NCBI GenBank assembly: GCA_021787845.1
Contig: JAJYLH010000045.1
Location: 1 to 50,700, forward strand
From: Myxococcales bacterium
GTDB lineage: Bacteria > Myxococcota > Myxococcia > Myxococcales > JAJYLH01
Direction of reading: 5' to 3'
Length of the DNA: 50,700 nucleotides
Below the pieces are notes generated by a model. The model made no database searches. It saw only the letters and a list, made by a program, of their open reading frames with translations, and was not told the DNA's origin. This document shows, piece by piece, positions 1-8,896 of the stretch (the first letter of the stretch is position 1; every line of letters starts with the position of its first letter). The translations under genes and the position numbers were made by a program.

Positions 1-3000
1 CCGGGGGCCGCTCGCTTCGCCTCGATACCTCCTTGCGCGCGCACTCTCCGCCCGCGCCCCTGCCGCGCTCCCCCTCCGGGTCGATTCCAACGAGCCGCCC
101 CGGGTCACTTCTGACGAGCGGCGAAGGGCACGGAGTCGTGGAACCAGGTGGCCGGTCAGGTAGCACCAACGAACAGGCGCCAGAGACCTGGTTCTGACCA
201 CTGGCGCTCGTTGTGCCGTCATAAAGAAGGTCGCTGCCGGCTCCCCAGGCTTGTAGTTTCTGCCCCGCACCGGTAACCAGTACCATCGGCCAGCACCCGT
301 TCGCGGCAGCCGACACGCAGCCGCCGCCCGCAAGCTGTTTGGTCGGCGGCCGGCAGCCGCTGTAGTCCACCATGTTGCCGGCGATAGCCTCGCTGACCGG
401 GCCGGTTCCTCCGGCCGCCACGGTCGCCGCGATGTCCGCGGGCCAGAGGTCGAGGTAACTTGCCCCGTAGCTCTGGGCCCAGGACACCATGTTATTTAGT
501 GACGTCGCGTCTGTACAGGTGGGATCATTCACCTGACAGGACTCGCCGGTCGCCGCGCTATTGCCAGATGGACCGTAGGCTTCAAGGGCGATCTTCATTG
601 AACCCTGGAAGGCCGACAACACGTTGAACATCACCCAGTCGGTCGGATACACCGGGGCCGGTCTTAAACCGTTGTATTGTAAAATTTGAATCCCATGGTC
701 TACCGCCGACTGTGCCATCGCCATCGTCGCATTCTGGAGTGCGGTCTGCACTGTTGGAGAAAACGTAAAGGGCGCAGGTGATCCGGCATTGAGGAGTGGC
801 CAGCCAAGATCCGTGATCACAAGAGACTTGGGCGTGTGCGGAAACGCAGCGGCGACGGAGGAGATAATGTCGTCAACCGCGCTCTGCCACCGGTCCAGAG
901 TCCAACCCGCTGCGGTCCAATCGTCAAAGGCGTGTTGCCTTTCTGCCTGAGTCCCTGTGAAGAACCGCAGGTCGAGGAAGGTTTCAGCCCAGTTGCCGAC
1001 GCCGATCTCGATGTGATCTATGCGCGGGTCACCGTCGTACTTTGCCCCGATAACGGCTAATGCATGGTGATAGAGCGAGAGGTAATTCGGATTCCAGACC
1101 TCGGGGACGGCAGTCTCGTTCACCACGTCCGGGCCATCCGGGATAGAGTACGTGACCGTCGGTACCGAGCCGAGAGGATTTAGCCAGTTCACCGGCGTCG
1201 CACTCGACGGCATGTCTGTGCTCGGAATCGCCGCGTAGTTCGGATACATCGGCACCAGACTTACCACGGCCTTCTTCCCGTGCGACGCGGCGAAATCCAG
1301 AGCGCTCTCCAAGTAGGATATGGTTAGACTGCCGTTCACATCGATGAGACGAGACAGCGGCATCATGATCTTGAAACCATAGAAATCCGGCGAGTCAGGG
1401 TCTACGAACAGTGACCAGTTGCTGGTTTGGCCGATAGCCTCGAAAACCTTAACGACCCCAGAGAAAGGACGCGGAACAACGCATGGCCCCCAGGTGCACG
1501 AAGACGAGCAGGCGTGTTTTCCAATTTCCCCGTTGCTCGTGCACCAGGATGTGCTGTCGGCGGCACAGGCAAAGCCCTCATCGATCTGGCCGTCACAGTT
1601 GTCGTCGCGGCCGTTGCAGATCTCGCTAGGTGGCACGCAGGCTCCCCATTGGCCGGTGGAGTCGCAGGTCTCTGTTCCGGTAGACCCGCAGCTCGTGGGG
1701 CACGGTTCCGTCGCCCCGGGTGTGCAACTCGGCCAGCAAGTGCCGGTCGCGCTATCGCAACCGTGGGCGCAGGACTCCACCGGTTGCATGGTCGAGCCGT
1801 CGGAAGAGCAGAAAAGCCGTGTTGTTCCGTTGCCCGCGCAGGAGTACGACCCAGGCTGGCAGAAATACGGCGCACAGGCGCCGTCGACGCACCGCTCGGG
1901 GCAGGTTACATCCGAGGGGGCATACTGGCACTGTCCGTTGGCACAGCCGGCAGCGGTGTAACTGCGCAGGGTGTTGCTGCTCATGCAAACGCTGGCCGGC
2001 GGAGAACAGGTTCCGCAAGACCCGGCGCAGCCATCATCCCCGCATTCCCGGCCGCCGCAGGACGGCGTGCAACACTGATTGTCGACGCACGAGTGCGGGC
2101 ACGCTGTGTCGGTGTGGGCCTCGGTACACCGACCGTCAACGCAGGAGACCGTGTAGGAGCGCAGGGTGCGAGCATCTTCACAGGTGTCAGCCGGCGGCGG
2201 CGCGCAGTCCGCGGAGACCGTGCATTGGGGCAGGCACGCTCCGTTCTGGCAGCCCCACTGGCAGGGCATGATCGGAGACAGTGTCGCTCCATCGCTCTGG
2301 CAGGCCAGCAGCTCGGTACCGTCACTTGAGCATACTTCCGAACCGGGCTGGCAAAGATACGCCGCGCACGCGCCGTTCAGACAGCGTTCTGGACAGGTGA
2401 TGTCCTGTTCGGTGTATTGACACTGTCCAGCAACGCACGATGGCGCGTTAAAGGTACGCAATACCTTGCCGGAGGCGCAAACGCTGGGCGATGGCGCCGG
2501 GCACGTACCGCAGGAGGCGCCGCAACCGTCTGGACCGCACTCCTTTCCATCGCAGCTCGGAGTGCACTGGGTACAAGCACCATTCGTACATCCGTATGGA
2601 CACGAAACTGGCACTGGCGTGTACTGACATTGCCCGGCCGCATCGCAGGTGCCGGTCGTCGACCAGCCATCTACCGCGGTGCCGTCCGCGGAACACGTCG
2701 CCGATGGCGGTGCGTCGCAGGTACCGCAGGAAAGCGTGTGGCAGATCGGATCAAGCCCACACGTGCGCGAGCCGCAGTCCGGAGTACACGATGACTGGAC
2801 GCACTGCCCATTGACGCAGTTCTGCCCAGCGGCACAGTCGCCACACGACAGTCCACAAACGGGATCAGGGCCGCACTGAACACCCCAACAGTTCATAGCC
2901 GTCGGGCACGGAGGGGTGTCAGGGACGCAGTGCAACACGGGGTCGCAATGCTGGCCGCGTGGACAGGAACGGGGGAAGCTGCGGTCGCAGACGCCATGAT

Positions 3001-4093
3001 CGCACCGCTCGTCCCCGTTGCACCAGTTGTGGTCGTCGCAGTCGGAATCGGCCGTGCAACAGGTAGCCGGTGCAGAGACCGGGCACTCGCCGACGCCGGG
3101 GTAGACGTTGGGATCATTGTCGTTACAATCTCCAGTGCGCGTTCCAAGTAGGCCGGGAGCAGCAGCGAAGTACTTGTCGCGATCAACGTCTAGGCATTGC
3201 CGACCGCCATATTGTATTGCTATAGAAGGATGGAAACACCAATCTCCGGTTGGTGAGCACAGGTTGTCTATCCAAGACGGCTCAAGGAGACCGTCCTTTC
3301 CACCAAGTGCTTTCACCTCTGAACACCAGTCGAAGCCCAAGAACAACGGACAGGAGAAGATTTCGCCGAACATCGTACACGTATTAGGGACAACTTTCAT
3401 GTACATTCGAGTCATACCCCACGCCGCTGCGGGGCGTTGGCAGTCAGGCCGATTCGGGACTTCGAGGTTATAAGTAAAATAGTACCGAACGCCAGTCGTC
3501 AGGGAACTCGATGGATTGCGCACTCCGATGCCGAAATCCGCAACCTTCGTGTTACTCCGATCTTTGAGTACACCGGCTATTCCCGCGCCGGTTTCAATAA
3601 CAACCTGTTGCGCGTTGGCAGGGGGACAGTCGTTGAGCAAGGTTGGCACCGCGTCGATTGGGTTATCTGTAGGCCAGTAGTAGTTCCAGGCAACAACGTA
3701 CGTGTCCGCGTCATGTGCTGAAAAAGTCGGGCTAAAGTCAACGTAGGGAGGGTGGAGCGTTGCGTCCTTTCCGCCAATCGGTTCGGCGAAACACTTCCCG
3801 TCTGGTTCCTGCGATGGGAGCCCAGACGGTGTAGTCACTGGATCGGATGTAGAACCTGCGGGCGGGCTGGCGGGAAGCCTCGTGTCGAACACTACCTTGA
3901 ACTCGACAGCTTGATCGGCCGCAAAGCCAACGGGGCCGTTGCGTGGATCCCAGTAGAAGGATAGGGTAAAGGACGTGTCCGACGTAACGGGCGGTCGGTC
4001 TACTGTGAGGCTTGCCGAGTCGGGCAGGCGTGGCTGGGAAAGAGCGGGACTGGCCACCGTAAGAAGAAGCGAAAGGAGAGCACATTGTTTCAT
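1..4093 (-). CDS. Giant secreted Cys-rich protein with MopE-type motifs and a TIM-barrel-like domain (partial)
   Basis: Reading the minus strand codon by codon from the ATG at 4093 gives an open frame of about 1,364 codons with no stop before the left edge, so the gene is incomplete at its 3' end. Residues 1-19 are a signal peptide (MKQCALLSLLLTVASPALS), so the product is exported. Next comes a domain I do not recognise, then MopE-like metal-binding motifs: DCNDNDPNVYPG near residue 328 and CNGRDDNCDGQIDEG near 828. Between them are cysteine-rich repeats of the type CTPSCDGKECGPDGC (near 435, 512 and 675), typical of myxobacterial surface proteins. From about residue 885 to 1290 the sequence looks like a (beta/alpha)8 glycosidase-type barrel (IDHIEIGVGNWAE, ALEAYG, YLDLWPADI). 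The last 40 codons are low complexity and could reflect a nearby stop lost to a frame error. The ATG overlaps the upstream stop in ATGA, indicating translational coupling. The enzymatic role is inference. Confidence 0.8.
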   Translation of the reverse strand, partial: MKQCALLSLLLTVASPALSQPRLPDSASLTVDRPPVTSDTSFTLSFYWDPRNGPVGFAADQAVEFKVVFDTRLPASPPAGSTSDPVTTPSGLPSQEPDGKCFAEPIGGKDATLHPPYVDFSPTFSAHDADTYVVAWNYYWPTDNPIDAVPTLLNDCPPANAQQVVIETGAGIAGVLKDRSNTKVADFGIGVRNPSSSLTTGVRYYFTYNLEVPNRPDCQRPAAAWGMTRMYMKVVPNTCTMFGEIFSCPLFLGFDWCSEVKALGGKDGLLEPSWIDNLCSPTGDWCFHPSIAIQYGGRQCLDVDRDKYFAAAPGLLGTRTGDCNDNDPNVYPGVGECPVSAPATCCTADSDCDDHNWCNGDERCDHGVCDRSFPRSCPRGQHCDPVLHCVPDTPPCPTAMNCWGVQCGPDPVCGLSCGDCAAGQNCVNGQCVQSSCTPDCGSRTCGLDPICHTLSCGTCDAPPSATCSADGTAVDGWSTTGTCDAAGQCQYTPVPVSCPYGCTNGACTQCTPSCDGKECGPDGCGASCGTCPAPSPSVCASGKVLRTFNAPSCVAGQCQYTEQDITCPERCLNGACAAYLCQPGSEVCSSDGTELLACQSDGATLSPIMPCQWGCQNGACLPQCTVSADCAPPPADTCEDARTLRSYTVSCVDGRCTEAHTDTACPHSCVDNQCCTPSCGGRECGDDGCAGSCGTCSPPASVCMSSNTLRSYTAAGCANGQCQYAPSDVTCPERCVDGACAPYFCQPGSYSCAGNGTTRLFCSSDGSTMQPVESCAHGCDSATGTCWPSCTPGATEPCPTSCGSTGTETCDSTGQWGACVPPSEICNGRDDNCDGQIDEGFACAADSTSWCTSNGEIGKHACSSSCTWGPCVVPRPFSGVVKVFEAIGQTSNWSLFVDPDSPDFYGFKIMMPLSRLIDVNGSLTISYLESALDFAASHGKKAVVSLVPMYPNYAAIPSTDMPSSATPVNWLNPLGSVPTVTYSIPDGPDVVNETAVPEVWNPNYLSLYHHALAVIGAKYDGDPRIDHIEIGVGNWAETFLDLRFFTGTQAERQHAFDDWTAAGWTLDRWQSAVDDIISSVAAAFPHTPKSLVITDLGWPLLNAGSPAPFTFSPTVQTALQNATMAMAQSAVDHGIQILQYNGLRPAPVYPTDWVMFNVLSAFQGSMKIALEAYGPSGNSAATGESCQVNDPTCTDATSLNNMVSWAQSYGASYLDLWPADIAATVAAGGTGPVSEAIAGNMVDYSGCRPPTKQLAGGGCVSAAANGCWPMVLVTGAGQKLQAWGAGSDLLYDGTTSASGQNQVSGACSLVLPDRPPGSTTPCPSPLVRSDPGRLVGIDPEGERGRGAGGECARKEVSRRSERPP

Positions 4094-4728
4094 GGCAACC
4101 TGAGCCCTGGACCGATGAGGGGCACGACGCCTAAGGCATATGGATCGCTAACATCTTGGATCATCCGGACAACGTCTTTGTTCGTCTGCCACCACGTTTC
4201 TGCATCATCAGGTCTGGCGAAGACAACTACTCCTTCGAACGTGAGGCACTTGCTCGGGTCATTGGCGCTTGCGGTGACGGCTGAACGAAACGGATTATCC
4301 TGCGCGTAGTGATTCTCAACCATGTGGTGAAGCAAGGCCGTCGAGAGAGCCTCGTTGCCAACGTTGGTGCTAGTGGAACTAAGCGTCATGCCACCGCCGC
4401 CGCCACACGAAAGCTCGACCATTAGCTCATATAGGCTGTAGCGTGGCAGAATGCCCATCAGGCGTTGAAAATCACTAGTGGTTAGCCACTTGGTGAAGCT
4501 TACTTGCACGCGTCGCGGTTCATCTTGGGGAAGAGAGAGAAGGTGACGCCAAAGGTTATCCCGGTAAATCTGCTCATAGGAGCCTGGCGGGCTGGTCTGC
4601 GGCGCTGGCGGCAGAGATGACGGCTTGGAGCAGCCGGCCACGAGTAGCAGGACGACCAACGAGACGATGCCACCAACAAGTGGGTGGCGTGGACGCGAAG
4701 GCTTCCGTTGGAGTGAAGAGGGTGTCAT
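4090..4728 (-). CDS. Small lipoprotein, first gene of a two-gene operon
   Basis: The 212-residue product has a basic N-terminus, a hydrophobic stretch and a lipobox (LVAGC, Cys33), so it is predicted to be a lipid-anchored envelope protein. I chose the inner ATG because it puts the signal peptide at the N-terminus; the frame stays open 12 codons further upstream. No catalytic motif is visible. The mature part is mainly helical, with a run of five glycines near residue 110 and a likely disulfide pair. Its TGA overlaps the ATG of the giant Cys-rich protein (ATGA), so the two are probably co-translated and may act together at the cell surface. The family was not recognised. Confidence 0.75.
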   Translation of the reverse strand: MTPSSLQRKPSRPRHPLVGGIVSLVVLLLVAGCSKPSSLPPAPQTSPPGSYEQIYRDNLWRHLLSLPQDEPRRVQVSFTKWLTTSDFQRLMGILPRYSLYELMVELSCGGGGGMTLSSTSTNVGNEALSTALLHHMVENHYAQDNPFRSAVTASANDPSKCLTFEGVVVFARPDDAETWWQTNKDVVRMIQDVSDPYALGVVPLIGPGLRLP

Positions 4729-4888
4729 GCCAGTAGTGTGCCACCCATGGGCGCAGGCTGTCAACGCAAGGGTGGAGTACCGCGACGCCGGTGGTAAGCC
4801 AAACAGGAGCAGTGTTGAGCAGCAAGGTGGACGGGGAAGAAGAGGAGGGAAAGCTGGACCGCACTAGGCATCCAGCTCCCCTTCCGCC

Positions 4889-5131
4889 TTACACGGCCTC
4901 GACGATCTTGTCGAGCGCCACTAGCGCGTGTCCGCAGTTCGGACACTTCTCGTCGATCGCCTGGTCAATCACGTGACCGACCAGGGCGCCGAGCAGCGAG
5001 CCGAAAAGCACCCCGATGGGATGCTTCGTCACGCCACCGAGTGCGCCGCCGACGAGAAGGCCGCCGACCTTGCCGCCGATTCGCTCGGCGAGGTCGACCT
5101 GCGTGCGACACGACGGACAGATGGCCTTCAT
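4889..5131 (-). CDS. Zinc-ribbon protein with glycine-zipper membrane segment
   Basis: The product is 80 residues. Two CxxC knuckles (CPSC at 5-8 and CPNC at 63-66) flank a glycine-rich hydrophobic segment (residues 18-53, with GGLLVGGALGG), so the paired knuckles could form one zinc ribbon with the membrane hairpin looped out between them. The start is fixed by a strong Shine-Dalgarno (AAGGAGGTGGCC) directly before the ATG; the frame extends 15 codons further but without a ribosome site. The neighbour upstream is a HTH protein that also has a Gly/Ala-rich membrane segment. Function is unknown; the zinc-ribbon plus glycine-zipper architecture is common in small bacterial proteins. Confidence 0.75.
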   Translation of the reverse strand: MKAICPSCRTQVDLAERIGGKVGGLLVGGALGGVTKHPIGVLFGSLLGALVGHVIDQAIDEKCPNCGHALVALDKIVEAV

Positions 5132-5308
5132 GGCCACCTCCTTGTGTGTGTCGGTCGTCCACTGTCGGCGCCCCAAAATTGACGAGGGGAGGAGGCGGTG
5201 TTACCTCACTCCCAGCACGTTGCTCCCGTCAGGGGCTCAAGTCGGACGACGTGACTTGGAGGGGCTGCAGCTGCCACTGTAGCCCCTCGCCTTCGCTTCT
5301 GCCGACCG

Positions 5309-5728
5309 TCACCCAACCTCCTTTCCCTCGTCCGGCGGCTGTTCTGCCTCGCCGTTCGACGAGCGTTTTTTTCTCGCCCCCTCCACCGCGGCAGCCGCGA
5401 ACAACGCGCCGAGGAGAGCGCCGAGACCGAAACCGAGGGCACCGATCGCGAAGGCCTCGCCAGCGCTAATGCCCGGCTTCGGTTTCTCCGCCGGCGCCGG
5501 TCGCATGTACTGCGCTTGCTCTACTGCTTCCCTGATGCGCTCCCGCCCCTCGGGCGTATCAGCGAGCTCCGCCATCCGCAGCAGAACCACGGCGTCGTAC
5601 CGTGTCGGCGTGGCGAGCCCGCGCTCCCAGTTGTAGATGGTCTGTTCCGACACCCCGAGCGCGCGCGCCAGCTGCGACTGGGTCACGCCAAGTTTCAGGC
5701 GCAGCGCTTTCACTTCCTCGGGCGTCAT
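5309..5728 (-). CDS. Membrane-tethered XRE-family HTH protein
   Basis: The 139-residue product begins with a classic XRE/Cro helix-turn-helix (residues 5-50: VTQSQLARALGVSEQTIYNWERG), so it should bind DNA as a transcription factor. After a short linker there is a Gly/Ala-rich hydrophobic segment (91-114) followed by a positive stretch (ARKKR), which looks like a C-terminal membrane anchor, and then an acidic tail. A good Shine-Dalgarno (GGAGG) precedes the ATG. A palindrome immediately upstream (5750-5762) may be its own operator. A membrane-bound XRE regulator would be unusual; the alternative is that the hydrophobic part packs inside an oligomer. The HTH is certain, the anchoring is inferred. 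Confidence 0.85.
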   Translation of the reverse strand: MTPEEVKALRLKLGVTQSQLARALGVSEQTIYNWERGLATPTRYDAVVLLRMAELADTPEGRERIREAVEQAQYMRPAPAEKPKPGISAGEAFAIGALGFGLGALLGALFAAAAVEGARKKRSSNGEAEQPPDEGKEVG

Positions 5729-5749
5729 CGCCTTGCCTCCACCGCGAGC

Positions 5750-5762
5750 CTAAATAGCTTAG
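5750..5762. promoter_or_regulatory. Candidate operator/-10 region of the XRE gene
   Basis: The sequence CTAAATAGCTTAG is a short palindrome (CTAA, 5-nt spacer, TTAG) sitting 22 bp before the XRE start codon and overlapping an AT-rich, -10-like stretch in otherwise GC-rich DNA. XRE proteins often repress their own promoters through such sites. This is inference from position and symmetry. Confidence 0.4.
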
Positions 5763-6369
5763 ACCAGCCGACGGGTCAAGCGCCTTTCCCCAACGAGCGC
5801 GCGAGTGGTCGGTAGGCAACAGTCGGGTCGCGACTCTGAGTCGAGGCGCACGAAGCGTCGGGCGCCCTCCAAGACCGCCGCCCCTCAGCTCAGGGCGAAG
5901 GGCCGCGGCGATCGCCGCTGACTCATCGCGACTGCTGAGCAGTAGCGCTTAATATCTACGTAAGCGCTGTCGATTAGCAAGCACCGGAAACGGGTCGCGG
6001 TCGGCAACCGAGGGGCGCCGAGCTGAGCTCAGCCCTCGTCGAAGGCGTCCCCCGTGTTGCCGTCAGGTTGCCGTAAACCTGCACCCTCGGGGGGTACGGG
6101 ACGGGACGGGAGGGCACGAGACGGGAACAACTTTCTCCAGTGTTTTCCGAGGGATGCCTGCCAAGGGCGCGTCTTCGCTCGGGTTTGGGTTTCGGGGCGT
6201 CCGAGTTTTCGAGTCCCGTACTGCCCGCCATTCGATGGCCGCGGATCGCTAGGATCCGCGGCCATTTGTTTGTGCGCCGACTGGGAAGCGGTAGCGCTCC
6301 CGCCGGTCGTCGCCGCACGGGCTCAGCGGCAGCGCAGGTGCTCTCAAAACCCGGGGCGGGTCTCGGCCG
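5763..6369. other. Gene-free stretch with inverted repeats
   Basis: No convincing coding frame is seen in about 600 bp; short frames on both strands lack ribosome sites and recognisable composition. It holds a perfect 7-bp inverted repeat (AGCGCTT ... AAGCGCT, 5944-5968) in a locally AT-rich patch, a GCTGAGCTCAGC palindrome near 6020, ACGGG direct repeats near 6100, and a 13-bp stem-loop at 6235-6265 listed separately. Confidence 0.5.
6235..6265. terminator. Perfect 13-bp stem-loop, terminator-like
   Basis: ATGGCCGCGGATC is followed by a 5-nt loop (GCTAG) and its exact reverse complement. On the plus strand it is followed by TTGTTTG, a weak T-rich run. No annotated plus-strand gene precedes it; on the minus strand it lies about 100 bp beyond the stop of the 106-residue membrane protein. 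It could end that transcript or an unseen plus-strand RNA. Confidence 0.45.
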
Positions 6370-6690
6370 TCAGGTGTTTCCGCGCAAGCGGTACTGAACC
6401 GGCTGCTGGCCGCTCGCGGAGACCAAGCCTTCCTGGTCGAGCTCCGTGAGCAGGCGGGCCGCGAGCATCAGGTCGATCTGCAGCTCGGCGGCAATGGTGT
6501 CCGCCGCGACCCCGGAGATGCGCCGCCGCATGATCTGCATGATGCGCATCTTCAGCTCGCCGCGCTTCTCCGCCGTCACGTCGTCGGCCTTCCAGCTCGC
6601 GAGCAGCGCCCCGACGATGAGGCCGACGATGAGAATCGCGATGGCGGGGTAGACGAAGCTCGCGTGTCGCTCGATCCACTCCCAGAGCAT
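6370..6690 (-). CDS. Small membrane protein with winged-helix-like C-terminus
   Basis: The product is 106 residues. A single transmembrane helix lies at 12-31 (FVYPAIAILIVGLIVGALL) after a short periplasmic or cytoplasmic start. Residues 43-103 look like a small winged-helix fold (ISGVAADTIAAELQIDLMLAARLLTELDQEGLV), with the helix-turn-helix rhythm and a final beta strand (PVQYRLRG). The frame is open far upstream but overlaps hflX, so the ATG matching the start of the hydrophobic helix was taken. It lies 121 bp after hflX on the same strand and may be co-transcribed. Function unknown; a membrane-bound regulator is possible. Confidence 0.65.
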   Translation of the reverse strand: MLWEWIERHASFVYPAIAILIVGLIVGALLASWKADDVTAEKRGELKMRIMQIMRRRISGVAADTIAAELQIDLMLAARLLTELDQEGLVSASGQQPVQYRLRGNT

Positions 6691-6811
6691 GCGCGGCCCG
6701 GGGTCGCTCGAGGCGCCCACCAGCACCGCCAGCCCTGGAACCGCGGCTCCCACGAAAAGCGACCGTACCGAACACGAGCGGCGGTTGCAACGGTGAAAGA
6801 CCAGCGTGCGG

Positions 6812-8644
6812 TCAGCGTCCCCGCACCGGCACCGTCGCGCGGTCCGTTGGACCGGACTCGAACGGCTCGCCGCGGGGTGTCGCGATCCTGCCGCCCCGCC
6901 ACAGCATCGTCTCGGCGCGGGCGAGCAGGTCAGCGAAACCGGCGCCGGTGAGCGCGCTGAGGGCGAGGGCGTCGCGCGGCCGGCAGAGCGCGAGCGCCAG
7001 TGCACCGCCGAGGCCGCCCTCGAGCCGGTCGGCCTTGTTGAAGACGATGAGCCGCGGCGTGTCGGTCAGCTCGAGGGTCGCGAGAATCGATTCGACCGCC
7101 TCGATGTGTCGGTCGTGCTCCGGGTCGGAAGCGTCGACGACGTGCAGGAGGAGGTCGGCGTCGGACAGCTCCTCCAGCGTCGCCCGAAAGGCGTCCACCA
7201 GCGTCTTCGGCAGATGGCGGATGAACCCCACGGTATCGGTGACGATCACCTCGCGGTCCCGGGGGAACTTCAGACGGCGGCTGGTCGGGTCGAGGGTGGC
7301 GAAGAGCTTGTTCTCCACCGTCACGTCGGAGTGGGTGAGCGCGTTCAGGAGCGTCGACTTGCCGGCGTTGGTGTAGCCGACGATGGCGATGATCGGCAGC
7401 CCTCCCTGGTCCCGCTTGCGCCGCCGCAGAGCGCGGTCCTCGCTCAGCCGGTCGATGCGCTTCTCCAGCATCGCGATGCGGTCGCGGACGCGGCGGCGGT
7501 CGACCTCGAGCTTGGTCTCGCCCGGCCCCCGCCCGCCGATGCCGCCGGTCAGCCGGGAGAGCCCGTCGTCGCGCTGGGAGAGCCGCGGCAGGAGGTAGTG
7601 GAGCTGCGCCAGCTCGACCTGCAGCTTACCGGCAGCGCTCTGGGCCCTCTGCGCGAAGATGTCGAGGATGAGCTGGGTGCGGTCGAGCACCTTCAGGTCG
7701 GTGCGCTCGGCGAGGTGACGCGCCTGCGCCGGTGTCAGGTCGTGGTCGAAAATCACGAGGTCCACGCCGAGCTGCATCGCCTTGAGGCTCAGGTCGAGGA
7801 GCTTCCCTTCGCCGACCACGTAGCGGCTGTCGAGCTGCTTGCGCTGCTGGATCGCGGTCTCCACGACCTCGACGCCCGCAGTGCGCGCAAGCTCGGCGAG
7901 CTCCGCGAGCGACGCCTCCGTCGCCTGCCGGTCGCCCCGCGCGACCGACACGAGCAGCGCCCGTCCGTCCTTCGCGACCCGTCGCCCGCGCGCCAGACGC
8001 GAAAAGCCCGCCTCGATCTCCTCGACCTTCGCGAGCACGTCGAGGTCGAGCGCGTGCACGTCTTCGTGCGTCTCCGTGGTCCACGGTTGAGGTCCAGCGT
8101 TGGAGCTTCCAGGTTCAGGAGCAACATCCCGAGCAGTACTCGACGCAGAAGTTATCGAGTCAGGATGATCGGGCGCCAGGTAGCCGACGTGGACCTGCCC
8201 CGGCAGGCCGTCGGGCCGGACTTCGAGCGCGCAGACGAGGTCGAGGCGCAGGAGTGCCAGGTCGGTCAGGTCGTCGCGGCTGAGCGGCTCGTCCTTCAGG
8301 TGCGTGTGGACGAGGCGCAGGCCGCGCAGGCGCGCGTCACCCGCGCGCGCGCGACCGATGTCTGGCATCGAGAGACCGAAAGCGTCGCCGACGATGACGT
8401 GCTCCACCTCACCGCGCCGGTCGATGAGCACGCCGACCTGCCGGCCGATTTCGCGCGACAGCTCGGTCAGGTGGCGGGCGAGCTCGGGGCTCGTCACCTC
8501 GCGCGGGTGGACGCGGCGCCGGTAGGTCGCTTCGAGCCGTTTCACCTGGCTCGGCTTGAGCCCGAGAAGCTTGCCGCTGACGTCGGGAATGGCGGTCGTC
8601 TCCCTGGGCGCGGTGAGGTCCGAAGAACGCGCCGGGGCGATCAT
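6812..8644 (-). CDS. hflX: GTPase HflX with extended N-terminal domain
   Basis: HflX is a ribosome-associated GTPase that splits stalled 70S ribosomes under stress. Seen here: the HflX signature GGIGGRGPGETKLE, the P-loop GYTNAGKS, switch II DTVGF and the NKAD guanine-specificity motif, in the right order. The protein is about 610 residues, roughly 180 longer than the E. coli form, because it carries an extra N-terminal domain (GLKPSQVKRLEATYRRR ... LRGLRLVHTHL) found in some HflX proteins. The frame is open to 8752, but those first codons come from the inverted end of a repeat element, so the internal ATG at 8644 is preferred; no clear Shine-Dalgarno distinguishes them. A linker at about residues 165-190 is low complexity. 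Confidence 0.93.
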   Translation of the reverse strand: MIAPARSSDLTAPRETTAIPDVSGKLLGLKPSQVKRLEATYRRRVHPREVTSPELARHLTELSREIGRQVGVLIDRRGEVEHVIVGDAFGLSMPDIGRARAGDARLRGLRLVHTHLKDEPLSRDDLTDLALLRLDLVCALEVRPDGLPGQVHVGYLAPDHPDSITSASSTARDVAPEPGSSNAGPQPWTTETHEDVHALDLDVLAKVEEIEAGFSRLARGRRVAKDGRALLVSVARGDRQATEASLAELAELARTAGVEVVETAIQQRKQLDSRYVVGEGKLLDLSLKAMQLGVDLVIFDHDLTPAQARHLAERTDLKVLDRTQLILDIFAQRAQSAAGKLQVELAQLHYLLPRLSQRDDGLSRLTGGIGGRGPGETKLEVDRRRVRDRIAMLEKRIDRLSEDRALRRRKRDQGGLPIIAIVGYTNAGKSTLLNALTHSDVTVENKLFATLDPTSRRLKFPRDREVIVTDTVGFIRHLPKTLVDAFRATLEELSDADLLLHVVDASDPEHDRHIEAVESILATLELTDTPRLIVFNKADRLEGGLGGALALALCRPRDALALSALTGAGFADLLARAETMLWRGGRIATPRGEPFESGPTDRATVPVRGR

Positions 8645-8730
8645 AACGTCCGGCGCGACCGGGCGATTGCGACCGGCGACCGTCACGGTGCGCCGGGGCG
8701 TCGAGCGCCAAGTGCGCTTCTTAATTGAAG

Positions 8731-8859
8731 CCTGCCTATCCGGTTGACGCACTTGGAGCCGGACACGTGAGTGTCCGGGTCGGGCACGGCGTCCCGAGCG
8801 AACCCGGTGACTGACGTGTCCGGCTCCACCGTCGGGCAGGCGTCAACCGGATAGGCATG
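8731..8859. mobile_element. MITE-like element with 20-bp inverted ends and 8-bp target duplication
   Basis: The 129-bp element has terminal inverted repeats CCTGCCTATCCGGTTGACGC on the left and GCGTCAACCGGATAGGCATG on the right (19 of 20 positions pair). It is flanked on both sides by the 8-bp direct repeat AATTGAAG (8723-8730 and 8860-8867), as expected for a target-site duplication. Inside lies an inverted pair of the GGAGCCGGACACGT palindrome family (8753-8780 and 8802-8828). It encodes nothing. It sits between the crotonase and hflX genes and supplies the 5' extension of the hflX reading frame. Confidence 0.8.
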
Positions 8860-8896
8860 AATTGAAGCTCTGCTGCGCTGCCGAGGAGCGGCCGCA

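Noticed and set aside
6190-6234. tRNA-like 3' end (TTCGAGTCC ... CCA)
   Set aside because: The T-stem does not pair, and no matching acceptor or anticodon arms are found upstream.
6806-8728. Antisense frame opposite hflX
   Set aside because: HflX motifs are all on the minus strand; the plus-strand frame shows no motif or ribosome site.
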